The notes beneath the pieces are model-generated. The model ran no database searches, was not told the origin of the DNA, and was given only the letters and a program-made list of their open reading frames with translations. 64,000 nt of DNA from Drosophila pseudoobscura (lineage: Eukaryota > Arthropoda > Insecta > Diptera > Drosophilidae), in assembly GCF_009870125.1 (NCBI RefSeq), contig NC_046683.1:31400129-31464128 (forward strand), written 5' to 3'. Positions 40,595 through 50,958 of the stretch are shown in pieces; position 1 is the stretch's first letter; every line of letters begins with the position of its first letter. The translations under genes and the position numbers were made by a program.

Positions 40595-40876
40595 TGTTTG
40601 TAGTGGAGCGGATCGAGGATCAATTATCCAACGGCGAGGTGTATGTTCCAGTAACCCTCCTAGCAGTCGTCACAGAAAGGAAAGGCCGATGGGTTTCGTT
40701 GTGTGTATATGTATATATATATTGTTCATGTATTGATTCGGTATTCGCGCGGTATGTCGACAGGTTGAAGCGGGGGTGAAAACGTAACTAACTCTCTATG
40801 CCTTATGCTCTATGCTTTATGCTGCCTTTGTGCTGCCGTGAGCGCCGTGTGGATCGTGGATTGTGGATCCGAGCGT
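40595..40876 (-). repeat. 5' LTR of the second BEL element, truncated and internally deleted
   Basis: It matches the first about 230 bp of 33068-33688, then skips about 260 bp (CTGCCTTTGTGCTGCC junction) and resumes with GTGAGCGCCGTGTGGATCGTGG to GATCCGAGCG. The final about 85 bp ending CTGAACA are missing, replaced directly by array sequence TATCGGGTATAAAGG. Confidence 0.85.
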
Positions 40877-40982
40877 ATCGGGTATAAAGGTAGAGGTGCG
40901 GTCTCCGCAGCAACTTAAAACGTTGCCCCCCGTTTTGTAATTTAATTGCGAGTCGAACGCGCAACATTGATGAGTGAGTTTA
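40875..40982 (+). pseudogene. Array copy 6, spacer end and BTBD7 5' stub
   Basis: A near-identical repeat of 27992-28099: GGTATAAAGGTAGAGGTGCGG, CTCCGCAGCAACTTAAAACG, then the BTB stub GCGAGTCGAACGCGCAACATTG. It shows that copies 5 and 6 are a segmental duplication that includes the 2.26-kb element. Confidence 0.8.
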
Positions 40983-43246
40983 TGAGGGAGCGTACGCTCC
41001 ACCCACATTTTCCGCCCATCAACTCGCCGGCATTTTCGCATTGGAGGGACCCGGACCTACTTTATTAGAATTAAGATTTTCAGAACCAAACCCAACAACA
41101 ACGACGCAGCGACGGCCAAAGGGAGGCGAGGAAAACACCGAGAACCAAACACCAGCAACAACGACGCAGCAGCAGCCAAAGACGGTGAGGAATACACCGA
41201 GAAAGCAGAAACCCAACGACAACGACGCAGCAGCAGCCAAAGAGGGAGAGGCACCGACACAGCAACGGGGAGGAATACACCAAGAACCGAAACCTAACGG
41301 CACCGACACAGAAACGGGGAGGAATACACCAAGAAACAAAACCCAACGACAACAACGCAGCGGAAGCCAAAGAGAGAGAGGAATACACCAAGAGCCGAAA
41401 CGGTAGCCATCAATTCAGCGACGGCCGAAGACGAGAAGCGCCGAAAAGATAAGCCGCCAGCGTCGACGCAGCAACGAAGCGCCGAAACGGTAAGCCCACA
41501 GCAGCAACGGCAGAAGAGAAACGCGGAAAACCAAAACCGAGTAACGACGCGCCAGCAGGGAAAAGAGAGACAAAAGTCACCGGCGCAGCGTAGACGCCGA
41601 ACGACGGCGCCCGCCCTCTGCTGCCGCAAGAATGACGACGCTAACCGCCCACGCTGACGCTGGATCGGGAGAGCTCTGAGCCTGGAGGAAAAAAAAACGT
41701 GGATAGGTAATTCGATTGGGAGCAGTCGTAGGAGTCGGACGTGTTCGCGGAAAAATTCGAGTGGCTTGGAAAAAGTAAAAACACGTGGCGGTCCGGATCC
41801 ACGCCAACGCTATCAGTGACACGGACAAGATCCTACATCGACGCTGCGACTACGGGGAGAAGACCCTGCATCGATACTACACTTACGGAGAGGAGATCCT
41901 GCATCTACGCTGCACCCACGGGGAAGAGGAGGCTTTCGACGAGTACAAGCGTGGGAGTTCAGGGGTAAGCTAGTCTCTAGACGTGTATACGGGCTGCTGA
42001 GCGGTGCGATACGTAGGGAACCAAGAAAGAATAAAGTGAAATATAAAGAAAATAACAGAAACATAGCCCGACCACCAACAATCTATACACTAGGGAACCT
42101 GGAGGCCCGGGGCTTCATCTTCTCTGCCCTTCCTCCCGCCTCTTGCCCGAGTCTGCGTGATTCCATCCCGTAGTTCGTAGCCCGACAGGATCCTGAGGCC
42201 GCTGTCCGGCGATTGCCTAGGCGTTCTCGGTGACACCTGTCGGCGTTCCCTCCGCATGATTCCCTCCAGTAGTTTGTGACCCCGCAGGGTCCCGAGGCCG
42301 CTATTCGACGATCGTCTAAGCGCTCCCGGTGACGCCTGTTGGTGTCTCGCCTGATCCCCGTAGTTCCCTGGGTCCCGAAGGTGCTGTCCGGCGATTGCTT
42401 AAGCCCTCTCGGCGATACCTGCCCTGTATGATAAAGACTTTCGCAGTAATGTTTAGCCCGATAGTGTCCCGTGAGTGCCTAGGCACTCTCGGCGATGCTT
42501 GCCGGTATCCCCGACCCTCGTAGTAATTCTTAGTTCGACAGCGTTCCGTAAGTGCTATCCGGCGATTGCCTAGGCACTCTCGGCGATGCCTGTCGATATC
42601 CCTGACCCCCGTAGTAATTCTTAGTTCGACAGTGTCCCGAAAGTGCTATTCGGCGATTGCTTAGGCACCCTCGGCGATGCTTGTCGATATCCCTGACCCC
42701 CCGTGGTAATTCTTAGTTCGACAGTGTCCCGTAAGTGCTATCCGGCGATTGCCTAGGCACTCTCGGTGATGCTTGTCGATATCCCAGACCCTCGTAGTAA
42801 TTCTTAGGCCGACAGGGTCCCGTAAGTACCGTCCGGCGATAGCCTAGGTACTCTCGGCGATACTTGTCGGTATTTCCGCATAGCAAAGTCTCCCTTTCCG
42901 CTTCGTAGTATCTCTAAGGCCGGCGGGGTCCCGTAAGTACTGTCCGGCGATAGCCTAGGTACTCTCGGCGACACCTGTCGGTATTATCGCATAGTAAAGA
43001 CCTCCGTATTGATTCTGAATTCGGTGGGGTCCTGAAGGCGCTATTCGGCGATCACCGGAGTGCTCTCGGTGAAACCGACTGCCACGTCCCACGCTACGAT
43101 CGCTCCCGTCCGCGGGACTGCTGCCCCGTCCCCCATCGTCGGTCCGAAATACGGAGTCCCGGCAAGTTATAAATACTACTGTAATTTCGACCCTGGAGTA
43201 GACTGAGATATGTACCCCAGCCCAGGATCGCTTCCTTACACGTTTA
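40978..43246. mobile_element. 2.26-kb unclassified element (copy B)
   Basis: The same element as 28100-30359, in the same BTBD7 position and with the same GTTTA flanks (40978-40982, 43242-43246), differing at only a handful of sites (for example CACATTTTTCC/CACATTTTCC and ACCTGAGTG/ACCGGAGTG). It was therefore duplicated with its host unit and did not insert independently. The minisatellite and the 91-bp repeats are both kept. Confidence 0.8.
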
Positions 43247-43630
43247 ACGTTCCTTTCACGTGCCCACGCGAATTGCATTAGACGAGATAATATACCGCTA
43301 ACCTGGACATTATTGATTTGACACTGATTTGGGCGATTGGGCGTTTTTTAGAGATTGATATTTTGGCGCAAGGCTGTGAGGATTTAATACTCGATGTCCC
43401 TTGGTACTTTACCAACAATTTTAAAGTGGGGTTGCCAACTCCATGGCTCCGCGTGGGTGTTTAGACAAGCATATCAGTACCTGCGAGAAGAATTTACTGT
43501 TATTAGCACCTCACCTGTCCTGCACCAACTAGATAAAACGCAACTGTTACATGTTCTGCAGAGTAATTTTTTAACCAGCTCCTGAGCTAGAGATTGTGCA
43601 CTTTATAATGTTGATAATCAGTTCCGCGAA
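43242..43630 (+). pseudogene. BTBD7-like pseudogene, array copy 6, 5' part
   Basis: Near-identical to 30360-30748, with the same two deletions. It ends at GTTCCGCGAA, where a non-LTR retrotransposon has inserted. The short frame 43394-43585 covers a piece of BACK (QYLREEFTVISTSPVLHQLD). Confidence 0.85.
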
Positions 43631-43637
43631 GTTCCGC

Positions 43638-43944
43638 GAACCGTTAATTGGACGTTGACATGCAATGACTGCATCTAACAAGAGGCGATGCAATTACTGC
43701 ACCGTCAAGTGGCCCGTGTGACACCAGCAGAAGGCTGTTACGCGCGGATCCCAGGCAAAACGCAGCCCTCCTCCCGCCCAACCGACCGAGGGGCGCTGCC
43801 GCATGACGCGCGGTGCGTAGCCGAACCAAACGCGAGCATGCAAGAAAGATAGATATTAGACTAACCTTCGAGGAAAATTAGCACTAAACTTATTAAGAAA
43901 TTAAGCATGCAATAAAATACAAAATACAAATACCACTACAATTA
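43638..43944 (-). other. 3' UTR of the non-LTR retrotransposon
   Basis: The block from ORF2 stop to the 3' end, including a GC-rich stretch (GCCCGTGTGACACCAGCAG to GCCGAACC on +). The same sequence occurs at 59,625-59,950 (same strand) and partly at 55,452-55,627 (opposite strand), which defines the element's 3' end at about TTGGACGTTGACATG. The short - strand frame in it is not credible as a gene. Confidence 0.75.
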
Positions 43945-45864
43945 CTAATTACTAGAAAGGTGTGTAAGGATTAGTAATTTAATAAGAGGAAGAGAATTAG
44001 TGGAGGATATAATATGGTAGAGGGAATTATAGTCCGAGCATAAGACCCTAAATGGTTCATGCAAGGAATAATTCGATCTACAAAGTGGAAGGAACAACGG
44101 TATAAAGTTTCTAGTCAGTCTAATAGGAATCGTGAAGTTTATGCGGCTCAACAGATCAGGGCTGTCTATGTCACCCCTGATCAAGTTGTGCATAAATATT
44201 ACACCAAGCATTTTTCTACGGTTAACTAAGGATGGGAGGTTTACTAATAATAGTCTACTAGAGTAAGATGGGAGTCTTACACCCGCATCCCAGTTAAGGC
44301 CCCGCAGAGCAAAGAGTAAAAAGTTTTTCTGTACTGATTCTATACGGTCCTGGTGTACTTTGTACTGAGGGCACCATACACAGGAGCCGTATTCTAAGAT
44401 CGGACGAACAAGCGAGGTATAGAGAGTCTTTGTTATATAGGGGTCGTCAAATTCCTTTGACCACCTCTTTATAAACCCAAGCACGCCCATGGCCTTATTT
44501 ACCATGGTAGAAATGTGTTCGGAAAACTTTAACTTGGGGTCTAACATAACACCCAGATCATCCACCAGGGTAATTCTCTCAAGAGAACCCCCAAATAGGG
44601 TGTAGGGAGCCAACAAAGGGTTAGAACGATGAAATGTCATAACTTTGCATTTCGAGGCATTAAGGTGTAACAAGTTTGCACAACACCATGACTGAAAGCT
44701 ATTGAGATCGGATTGCAAGCGAGAATGAAATGAAATGTCCTTGTACTGGACACAGAGTTTAACATCATCCGCATACATAAGTACTCGAGAGTATGTTATT
44801 ACTGAAGGCAAGTCATTAATAAAGAGTGTGAAGAGTAAGGGGCCTAGATGGCTGCCCTGTGGTACTCCCGAAGAAACCTTTACTGGTAAAGAGAGGGAGT
44901 TTTTGAAGAGGACTCTTTGAGACCTAGAACAAAGATAGCTAGAAATCCATCTCAGGAGGTTGGGCGGAAACCCTAAAAGGTCAAGTTTATGTGCTAAAAG
45001 GGAATGGTTTACAGAGTCGAATGCTTTACTAAAGTCGGTGTAAATAACATCCGTCTGTAAGTTACCTTGAAAGCCTTTAATAATGAAAGAGGTAAACTCT
45101 AACAAGTTCGTGGTGGTTGATCGCCGCCTTATAAATCCATGCTGAGTTGGAGATATAAGTGACTTGCAGAGATGTTGCAAGTGCGGAGTTAAAACCTTCT
45201 CAAACAATTTGGGAATAGCGGATAACTTTGCTATACCTCTATAATTTTTTACATCAGACTTACTACCTTTTTTATGGAGAGGAATTATAAACGATTCCTT
45301 CCAGATTGGGGGGAAGCAAGATGAATCAATGGACATGGTGAATAGTTTAAGCAATGGTCCACACAGAGCCTCGGCGCAGTACCTGAGTACACAACCTGGA
45401 ACCCCGTCTGGACCCGGTGAAAACACCGGCTTAACTAGTCGAAGATCTTGAAGTAGGGAATACTCATTTAACAAGGGACTGAAAATGCCGTTCGACCTCG
45501 GTAATCCGTATGGGTACGGTTGACCAGAGTAGCGTTCCTCAGAATAGGTAGTTTGGAAAAACTGGGCAAAAAGATCGGCAATTGCCTGATCATTATTTGC
45601 CGACGTATTACAAAATGATAGCGAGGATGGGTGTGCGGACGTTCTACGCTTACTGTTTACGAAGCAGTAAAACTGTTTAGGGTCCTGAGAAAAACGTATC
45701 CTGCAACGAGATAGGTAGTTCTTATAGCATTGAGCATTAAGAACTGAAAAGTTTGACCGAGCTATTACATAACGAGAGTGAGAAGTAGGAGAACCCACTT
45801 CTTGAAATTTTTTATAAGGTTTGATTTTAAGTTTTTTAGACTGGATAACTCTTTGGTAAACCAA
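43945..45864 (-). CDS. Non-LTR ORF2: reverse transcriptase part
   Basis: A 639-residue frame with the full series of non-LTR RT blocks: FPPIWKESFIIPLHKKGSK, NYRGIAKLSAIPKLFEKVL, SPTQHGFIRRRSTTTNLL, YTDFSKAFDSVNHSLL (first catalytic Asp), SSGVPQGSHLGPLLF and the YADD box in VLMYADDVKLCV (about residue 367), then the thumb with LGVMLDPKLKF and a C-terminal region (TSLVRPILEYGSCVW). The enzyme primes cDNA synthesis at nicked target DNA. The catalytic residues are intact. It overlaps the endonuclease frame by about 100 bases in another phase, so one frameshift has separated them. Confidence 0.92.
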   Translation of the reverse strand: MVYQRVIQSKKLKIKPYKKFQEVGSPTSHSRYVIARSNFSVLNAQCYKNYLSRCRIRFSQDPKQFYCFVNSKRRTSAHPSSLSFCNTSANNDQAIADLFAQFFQTTYSEERYSGQPYPYGLPRSNGIFSPLLNEYSLLQDLRLVKPVFSPGPDGVPGCVLRYCAEALCGPLLKLFTMSIDSSCFPPIWKESFIIPLHKKGSKSDVKNYRGIAKLSAIPKLFEKVLTPHLQHLCKSLISPTQHGFIRRRSTTTNLLEFTSFIIKGFQGNLQTDVIYTDFSKAFDSVNHSLLAHKLDLLGFPPNLLRWISSYLCSRSQRVLFKNSLSLPVKVSSGVPQGSHLGPLLFTLFINDLPSVITYSRVLMYADDVKLCVQYKDISFHSRLQSDLNSFQSWCCANLLHLNASKCKVMTFHRSNPLLAPYTLFGGSLERITLVDDLGVMLDPKLKFSEHISTMVNKAMGVLGFIKRWSKEFDDPYITKTLYTSLVRPILEYGSCVWCPQYKVHQDRIESVQKNFLLFALRGLNWDAGVRLPSYSSRLLLVNLPSLVNRRKMLGVIFMHNLIRGDIDSPDLLSRINFTIPIRLTRNFIPLFLPLCRSNYSLHEPFRVLCSDYNSLYHIISSTNSLPLIKLLILTHLSSN

Positions 45865-46574
45865 GGGGGTTTTCCAGATCTAATCGGACAAGAAAGCGGG
45901 ACACAAGAATCAAAAAATGTGCCAAGAGCATTGTAAAAAATGTTTGTGGCTTTTGTGACATCAGTGCACAAGTACAAAGCGGACCAATCAAAATCCCTAA
46001 TTAGGTTATTAAGCTTCGCAAACTCGGCTTTACGAAAGCAGCGGACACGTTCAGGTAGTCTACTCGACCGATCCAATACAGTTGGTCCTATGTCTAGCGA
46101 CACCTCGAAAGTAGGGTGGTAGGCGTCTTCAGGTATAGTGAGCGGAAGGGCTCGGGTTAACAACACTATGGTCGGATCCGATACAAAGCATAAATCAAGC
46201 AATCGACCCAAGGAATTTTTCACATGATTGACTTGAGACAAGGACAGGTCAAGCAAGCCGTCAACAAAGTCATGTCGTGACATGGGCACTAGGATACTAG
46301 ACTCGTTTACCGAAGACCAAACAGTTCCTGGCAAGTTGAAGTCACCAAGAACTATCATACGATCTTTATCAGATAGCGAGGAAGCAACAGCGGTTAAAGC
46401 GGACAAGTGCTGCTCATAAATTGAAATATCCGAAGAAGGTGGGATATACGAGCAAGTAATGAATATAGCGAAAGCGGGAAGAATCAGTTTTACACACAGG
46501 AATTCCAGTTCCTGTTGAACTTGGACTGTGAAGTGTTCTGACGTGAAGTAAGAGTCCACTGCAATTAGAAGCAC
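45765..46574 (-). CDS. Non-LTR ORF2: endonuclease, C-terminal part
   Basis: This frame carries the later motifs of an apurinic/apyrimidinic-type endonuclease: CSYIPPSSD, MIVLGDFNLPGTVW (Asp and Asn catalytic), and the LDLCFVSDP ... DAYHPTFEV block containing the conserved His. The connection to RT (RKAEFAKLNNLIRDFDW) follows. It nicks the target to start insertion. The N-terminal endonuclease motifs are in a neighbouring frame (46414-46728), implying a frameshift near 46,500. Confidence 0.85.
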   Translation of the reverse strand: MLLIAVDSYFTSEHFTVQVQQELEFLCVKLILPAFAIFITCSYIPPSSDISIYEQHLSALTAVASSLSDKDRMIVLGDFNLPGTVWSSVNESSILVPMSRHDFVDGLLDLSLSQVNHVKNSLGRLLDLCFVSDPTIVLLTRALPLTIPEDAYHPTFEVSLDIGPTVLDRSSRLPERVRCFRKAEFAKLNNLIRDFDWSALYLCTDVTKATNIFYNALGTFFDSCVPLSCPIRSGKPPWFTKELSSLKNLKSNLIKNFKKWVLLLLTLVM

Positions 46575-46728
46575 GTCGAGACGAACGGTCCTTTCTAAAA
46601 GTTGTGTACCGACCTGCCAAAACCTCGGAACTAAGAATGTCCGGCTTTAACCAGGTTTCAGTAAACACAATAACGTGGGAAGCAAATGCAACACTATCCC
46701 GGAAAAGAATGCTGAGCTTACTACGCAA
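46414..46728 (-). pseudogene. Non-LTR ORF2: endonuclease N-terminal part, frame-shifted
   Basis: A 104-residue frame with the VIVFTETWLKPDILSSE segment, the catalytic Glu-containing motif of this endonuclease family. It is out of phase with the rest of the endonuclease. No upstream Met in this frame reaches ORF1, so the first residues may also be missing. Confidence 0.75.
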
Positions 46729-46763
46729 GCCTCTTACATTCTGATAGGTTACTAAAAGAGAAG

Positions 46764-47756
46764 TTAGTTTTTTGCAAAGGTTGGAGCAAGACGGGAAGTT
46801 GAGGAAGAGGAAGTTGAGGTTGAGGGTGGCACGCTGGAAAGATTTGGAAGCGATATGGGGGGCCTATTCTTCTTCACCACCAAATGCTCCGGCCAAAATT
46901 TGGTGGAGCAAATGGTGTCAAATTGAGTTGGGGAGATGCTTATCTTAAACGACGCTATCTCCCTGGCATAAGAGAAGTTAAATTTCTCCACCTTTAAACC
47001 CACGGCTTTTATTTTGCTTTGAATGAAAGCAGTTACATCATTAGATGTGAGGTCAGGGGCCAGCCGTGAAACAAAAACTTGTCGTTTTGGTGGGACTCCC
47101 ACCAGTGGTTTAGTCACCGCAGGTCTAGTACCTGTGGTGGCAATATCCGGAGGTCCGGAACGTCTATTTACTGGTGGGATCGGGATAGACGGGACAACTA
47201 GTGAACTTGCGGACACCACGGACACGGACGCAGCAGACGTACTTGGCTGCACATTCTCCGAGGCGATGAATTCGGCTACCGAATCTGCATCGCCAGCAGC
47301 TTTCGTTGCCTTTGGAGTGGCAAACGAGATCAACTGCTGTACACTTGGAGTGGTCGGAGTCAATTTTTCGGCGGCGGACGGCTGAGTGACGGTTGGCACT
47401 TGCAGGTCCCGCGGAGTGACCTTTTTGCGCCTCGGAGACTCATTCAGCAGCTTTAAACCGCTAAACTGAGCCTCCATGGCTAGGAGCCGATCGTACTGAT
47501 TTTTAAAACCAACGGTCAGCTCCTTAAAGCCACTCCGCGTCTGCCTCATGAAAGCCACCATGTCTTTCTCCACCGCACGACATGCCTCGCAACTGTAATG
47601 CAAGCCATTACGTTTGGCTATGGCATCGCTCACGAGGCCAGAAAATCCCGCGCATTTTGCGTGGACTACGCTGTCGCAGAGCCAGCAGGGGACATTTGGC
47701 TGATCGTGATTCAAAGATTTTATTAAAATCAAAAAAATTAAAAATTTCCAAAACAA
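46764..47756 (-). CDS. Non-LTR ORF1 protein
   Basis: A 330-residue frame immediately upstream of ORF2. Its start has a cysteine/histidine cluster CWLCDSVVHAKC ... HYSCEAC (about 24-58), like the PHD-type finger found in ORF1 of CR1-type elements; the first cysteine pair appears to be missing or upstream. A predicted coiled-coil stretch (DMVAFMRQTRSGFKELTVGFK), a Ser/Pro/Thr-rich linker, and a small fold with RQVFVSRLAPDLTSNDVTAF (an RRM-like nucleic-acid binding segment) follow. ORF1 proteins coat the element RNA. The frame is open to a Lys-Asn end 36 bases before the ORF2 N-terminal frame. Confidence 0.8.
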   Translation of the reverse strand: MFWKFLIFLILIKSLNHDQPNVPCWLCDSVVHAKCAGFSGLVSDAIAKRNGLHYSCEACRAVEKDMVAFMRQTRSGFKELTVGFKNQYDRLLAMEAQFSGLKLLNESPRRKKVTPRDLQVPTVTQPSAAEKLTPTTPSVQQLISFATPKATKAAGDADSVAEFIASENVQPSTSAASVSVVSASSLVVPSIPIPPVNRRSGPPDIATTGTRPAVTKPLVGVPPKRQVFVSRLAPDLTSNDVTAFIQSKIKAVGLKVEKFNFSYAREIASFKISISPTQFDTICSTKFWPEHLVVKKNRPPISLPNLSSVPPSTSTSSSSTSRLAPTFAKN

Positions 47757-48222
47757 ATTGGTATCAGACCAATGTGCCAGACAACGCTCAAAGCGGAATT
47801 GGTAAGAAAAAAAGAGAGCAGAGTGGAGAGCGGTTATAGCGAGAGCTACTAGATAGAGAGCGCTATTGCTCAGAAAGTTGAAAGAGCGAGAGAGAAAGAA
47901 CAGTTATTGAGGTTGAGGTGATAGCGAGAGAGTGATAAGACAACAAAAGCTACCAGACGAGAGCGGACTGCAATGCAATACTCACTCACTGCAACAACAC
48001 AACACAACACAAGCCGACGCCGAAAAATAAAAAGTTAAATAATATTTTAACACAAATCAAAAGGCATGCACTCGCGTAAAAGAATAGGTTTCCAGATTGT
48101 TGTCTGGTTAGAAAGTATATTTAGAATTTAATTAGGAAAACTCCGGCTGTTTATTCGAAACAAAAGGAAAAATGCGGAGCGCAAAACAAAAACACGTCTG
48201 ATCACTACGAAAGAGAACGAAG
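47757..48222 (-). other. 5' region of the non-LTR retrotransposon
   Basis: About 465 bp upstream of ORF1, with a GAGCGAGAGAGAAAG-rich stretch on the + strand and a CAACACAACACAAC run. It probably includes the internal promoter. No gene is seen. The exact 5' end is uncertain. Confidence 0.55.
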
Positions 48223-48974
48223 TATATCTTCTTTTTTATCGTGCTCGTCAATGGGATCGTCAGCATCATCAACCTGTGGCACCGATGGAGTACACCCCTA
48301 TTATAGCCGAAATCTCACTTTTCCGCGTCACCAATCAAATGGTCTTTTTGGTGTAGCCATTATTTTAGCAACCAACTCTGGTCCTGCGCTTCAGTGTAGC
48401 TATGCACGTATTTCCGCGTCAGCGCGTCCACGAAATGAACTGCCGGCGTTAATAACTGAAGGGGACTTTCGATTCCCGCATGGAAATAGCTTGGGCTTGG
48501 ATATTAGTGTTGAGAACGGCGCATGTGCTTTGGACTCTGGAAATAGTCATCTTTCAGATATGATGCCGGATGTGGCCATGGCCACCGCATCGTTAGGTCA
48601 GCTTCATTTGTCGAATAGTACTTGAAATACTAGCGGCCGTAGCGTCGGCAGCAATAACGACATGCCAGAAAGTTTACAATTAGATTTGGGGGATGGTCCA
48701 AGCCCTCGCGTAGTTGGAAACGTTCCAAGTGCACTGACCTTGCGAAGTATACACGTAAGAATTTCCTTCTCGGTATTTATCCTAAAATAAAAATTTTCCA
48801 TTAATTTCACCACGCTCTGCCACAAAGCAACTATCACCGCTTCGTGCAGCGCTCTAGTTCGCCATTTGATATGATGCGTCATGGACAGTTATCGCCCACA
48901 TCACACCCTCCAAATCCTGGGTCATTTAACTCTGGACCACCCAGGTTTTTATAGAGGTTGCAAGTGGGCCCAGA
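48223..48974 (+). pseudogene. BTBD7-like pseudogene, array copy 6, 3' part
   Basis: It continues copy 6 from the Ser-rich linker (MGSSASSTCGTDGVHPYYSRN) to the last exon. A new TGA (TACTTGAAATAC, frame end 48625) stops the C-terminal frame. The last intron keeps GTAAGA at 48755, but its acceptor reads TTCAC where other copies have TTTAG or TTCAG, so it could not be spliced normally. The ancestral TAG lies near 48952. Confidence 0.9.
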
Positions 48975-50958
48975 TCCGGGGCACTTTATTTTGGCATGCC
49001 TTTCTGAACAAAAATTAAACTAAAAATGTAATTTAACAATCTAGATAAATAAAATAAACAATTAAATAAAGCTTAGGAAATTTTTCTCTTCGGCAAGGGC
49101 TTAAAATTAGATAGTATGTATAATGTTAAAAATACTTAAGTATGTATATTATCTCTGGTATTTGCGAAGAAAAAACAAGTTTAAGTAATTTGTTTATTAC
49201 ATCTGCAACCCTTTTGCACCTTTGTTACTCGTTGACCCTAGTAGTTGGCAGATTGCAACACACAATAAATTGACCTTCCTTGCCAAATCCAACCCACCAT
49301 AAACTTAAGTCGTCGAATGCTTTACCCGTTTAATCTGTCGAAATGTATAAATTAACTAGACTCAAGATACCTCTTGGTCATATGCTCATATATTTCAGAT
49401 GTTTTAGATTTTATATAGAAAGATATCTATATAGTGAAAGGGAGGTACTGAAGTAGTGTATCTTTCAGCGTCTGGCTCGAATTGGGAGTGTGAGATCGCT
49501 CCCCTGCGGTTGGCCGAGGTTTTTTCGTTCTATCAAGTTCCACCAATAGACTGAGCAAGACAAACAACATAAATGTATGGGACCATATAGTCTGGAAGTG
49601 CCAGCTGAAGTTATATTCATGAATGCAGGTTTCAAGCCAGCCAGATCCAAAGCCGTCTCGTAGTGCAGAAGGGGAGCGGCGCTCGATCAGCTCGATCAGG
49701 CCAAGCCGAGATAGGGGTGGGCGAAGCCCAGAAGCTGCGGATGCAGCACGCCAGAGATTTCTACTTTCACCCAATAAGCGCAGAGAAGGACCATTAGAAG
49801 CCTTTGCAAGTTGTGGCAAGGCGAATGGGACATGCACTGTAACCTGGAAAAAAATCATAGCTAACTATCATACCCTAACAAACCATATACTATATTAAAA
49901 CTAGTCTTTAGTCTTCAACACATATGTAGCTATACCCCCAAACCATAATGGCCATAATTGGATAGCGAACCGACATTGTACATACATAAATCAGTCAAAA
50001 ATTTCATAAAGCCCATAAACTTTATTATAAAGGTTATTATTATTAGGATTATATTTTGTTTTTTTATACCCGATACTCAAAATGAGTATTGGGGTATTTT
50101 AGATTTGTGGTGAAAATGGGTGTGTGTAACGTCCAGAAGGAATCTTTTCCGACCCCATAAAGTATATATATTCTTGATCACCATCAATAGCCGAGTCGAT
50201 TGAGCCCTGTGATATGTCACTGTTACAAGCCCTCACAAAGCGCGAAAATCTGTGGCATCCACAATTTTAGAGATACGAGAAAATAGAAAACGTTGAATCG
50301 CAGAGGATGACTATATCTTCTAGAATGCAAAATCAGAAGCAGATCGTATAAGTATTATAGCCAGAATCAAGAAAACAATTTCATTCTTTTTCGCTCTGTT
50401 TTTCTCTAACACACAGGTTTCATGGTCGGCTTTGCTTATTGCAAAATATGAGTTAAAGGATCTCACACTATAAAAGCTAGAGAAACCATATTTGGTATAC
50501 ACACTCCTGTGATATCGGAACTTGACCGTTTTATGTCAAAATTTCGCCACACCGCCTTCCGCCCCCGCAAAGGACGAAAATCTGGGGCATCCACAAATCT
50601 CAGAGACTATTAAGGCTATAGCAACCAAATGTGGTATTCACACTTCTGTTCAAACTCACTGTTAAACGTATATCTCGCCCCACCCCCCTCCGCTCCCGCA
50701 AAAGAGGAAAATCTGTGGCATCCACAATATTGAAGAAACGAGATCGGATCATTTTTGTAGGCAAAAGGAAGAAATTAATTTGCAGTGGCTACGCAGCGCC
50801 CGACGACACGGTCAAACTGATTTTCTGTCTCTCTCGCACGCACTCTTTGTCGTGTCGTTCAATAATAGCGGCGTCTGCCGGAGGAGAGCCATACTGACTA
50901 AGTATCGGGTATATAGGTATAGTTGCGGTCTCCGCAGCAACTCAAAACGTTGCCCCTC
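48975..50958 (+). repeat. Array unit 7 spacer
   Basis: 3' UTR and tail, anonymous block (49178-49915), DINE-1-like block (about 50060-50740, with the CTGTCTGTCC run and part of the core deleted: GAGCCCTGTGATATGTCACTG), then the TC-rich block. The anonymous block shares the AAGCCAGCCAGATCC variant with unit 6. No gene is recognised. Confidence 0.8.

Larger units (their letters stand above)
33068..40876 (-). mobile_element. BEL/Pao element with RT core deleted and an extra downstream ORF
   Basis: A 621-bp 3' LTR (33068-33688) and a truncated 5' LTR (40595-40876) bound the element on the - strand. The polypurine tract (TCCTCCCCCCCC on +, 33689-33700) and a tRNA-Tyr-like primer site (40577-40593) sit at the correct ends. 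The interior encodes a 1463-residue Gag-protease-integrase frame lacking the RT active site, and a second zinc-knuckle/protease ORF between integrase and the 3' LTR. The outer end of the 5' LTR and about 0.45 kb of the flanking array unit are missing, so no target duplication can be checked. Confidence 0.9.
43638..48222 (-). mobile_element. Near-full-length non-LTR retrotransposon (ORF1 + ORF2)
   Basis: About 4.6 kb on the - strand splits BTBD7 copy 6. It has an ORF1 with a PHD-like zinc finger, an ORF2 with apurinic endonuclease and YADD reverse transcriptase, and a 3' UTR with a GC-rich end shared with the insertion at 59,620. ORF2 is split into three overlapping frames, so this copy is inactive. 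A 10-bp direct repeat GTTCCGCGAA lies at the 3' junction only. At the 5' junction nine host bases (TACAACCAT) are missing, so there is no clean target duplication. Domain content suggests a CR1/Jockey-like element; the family needs a search. Confidence 0.88.
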
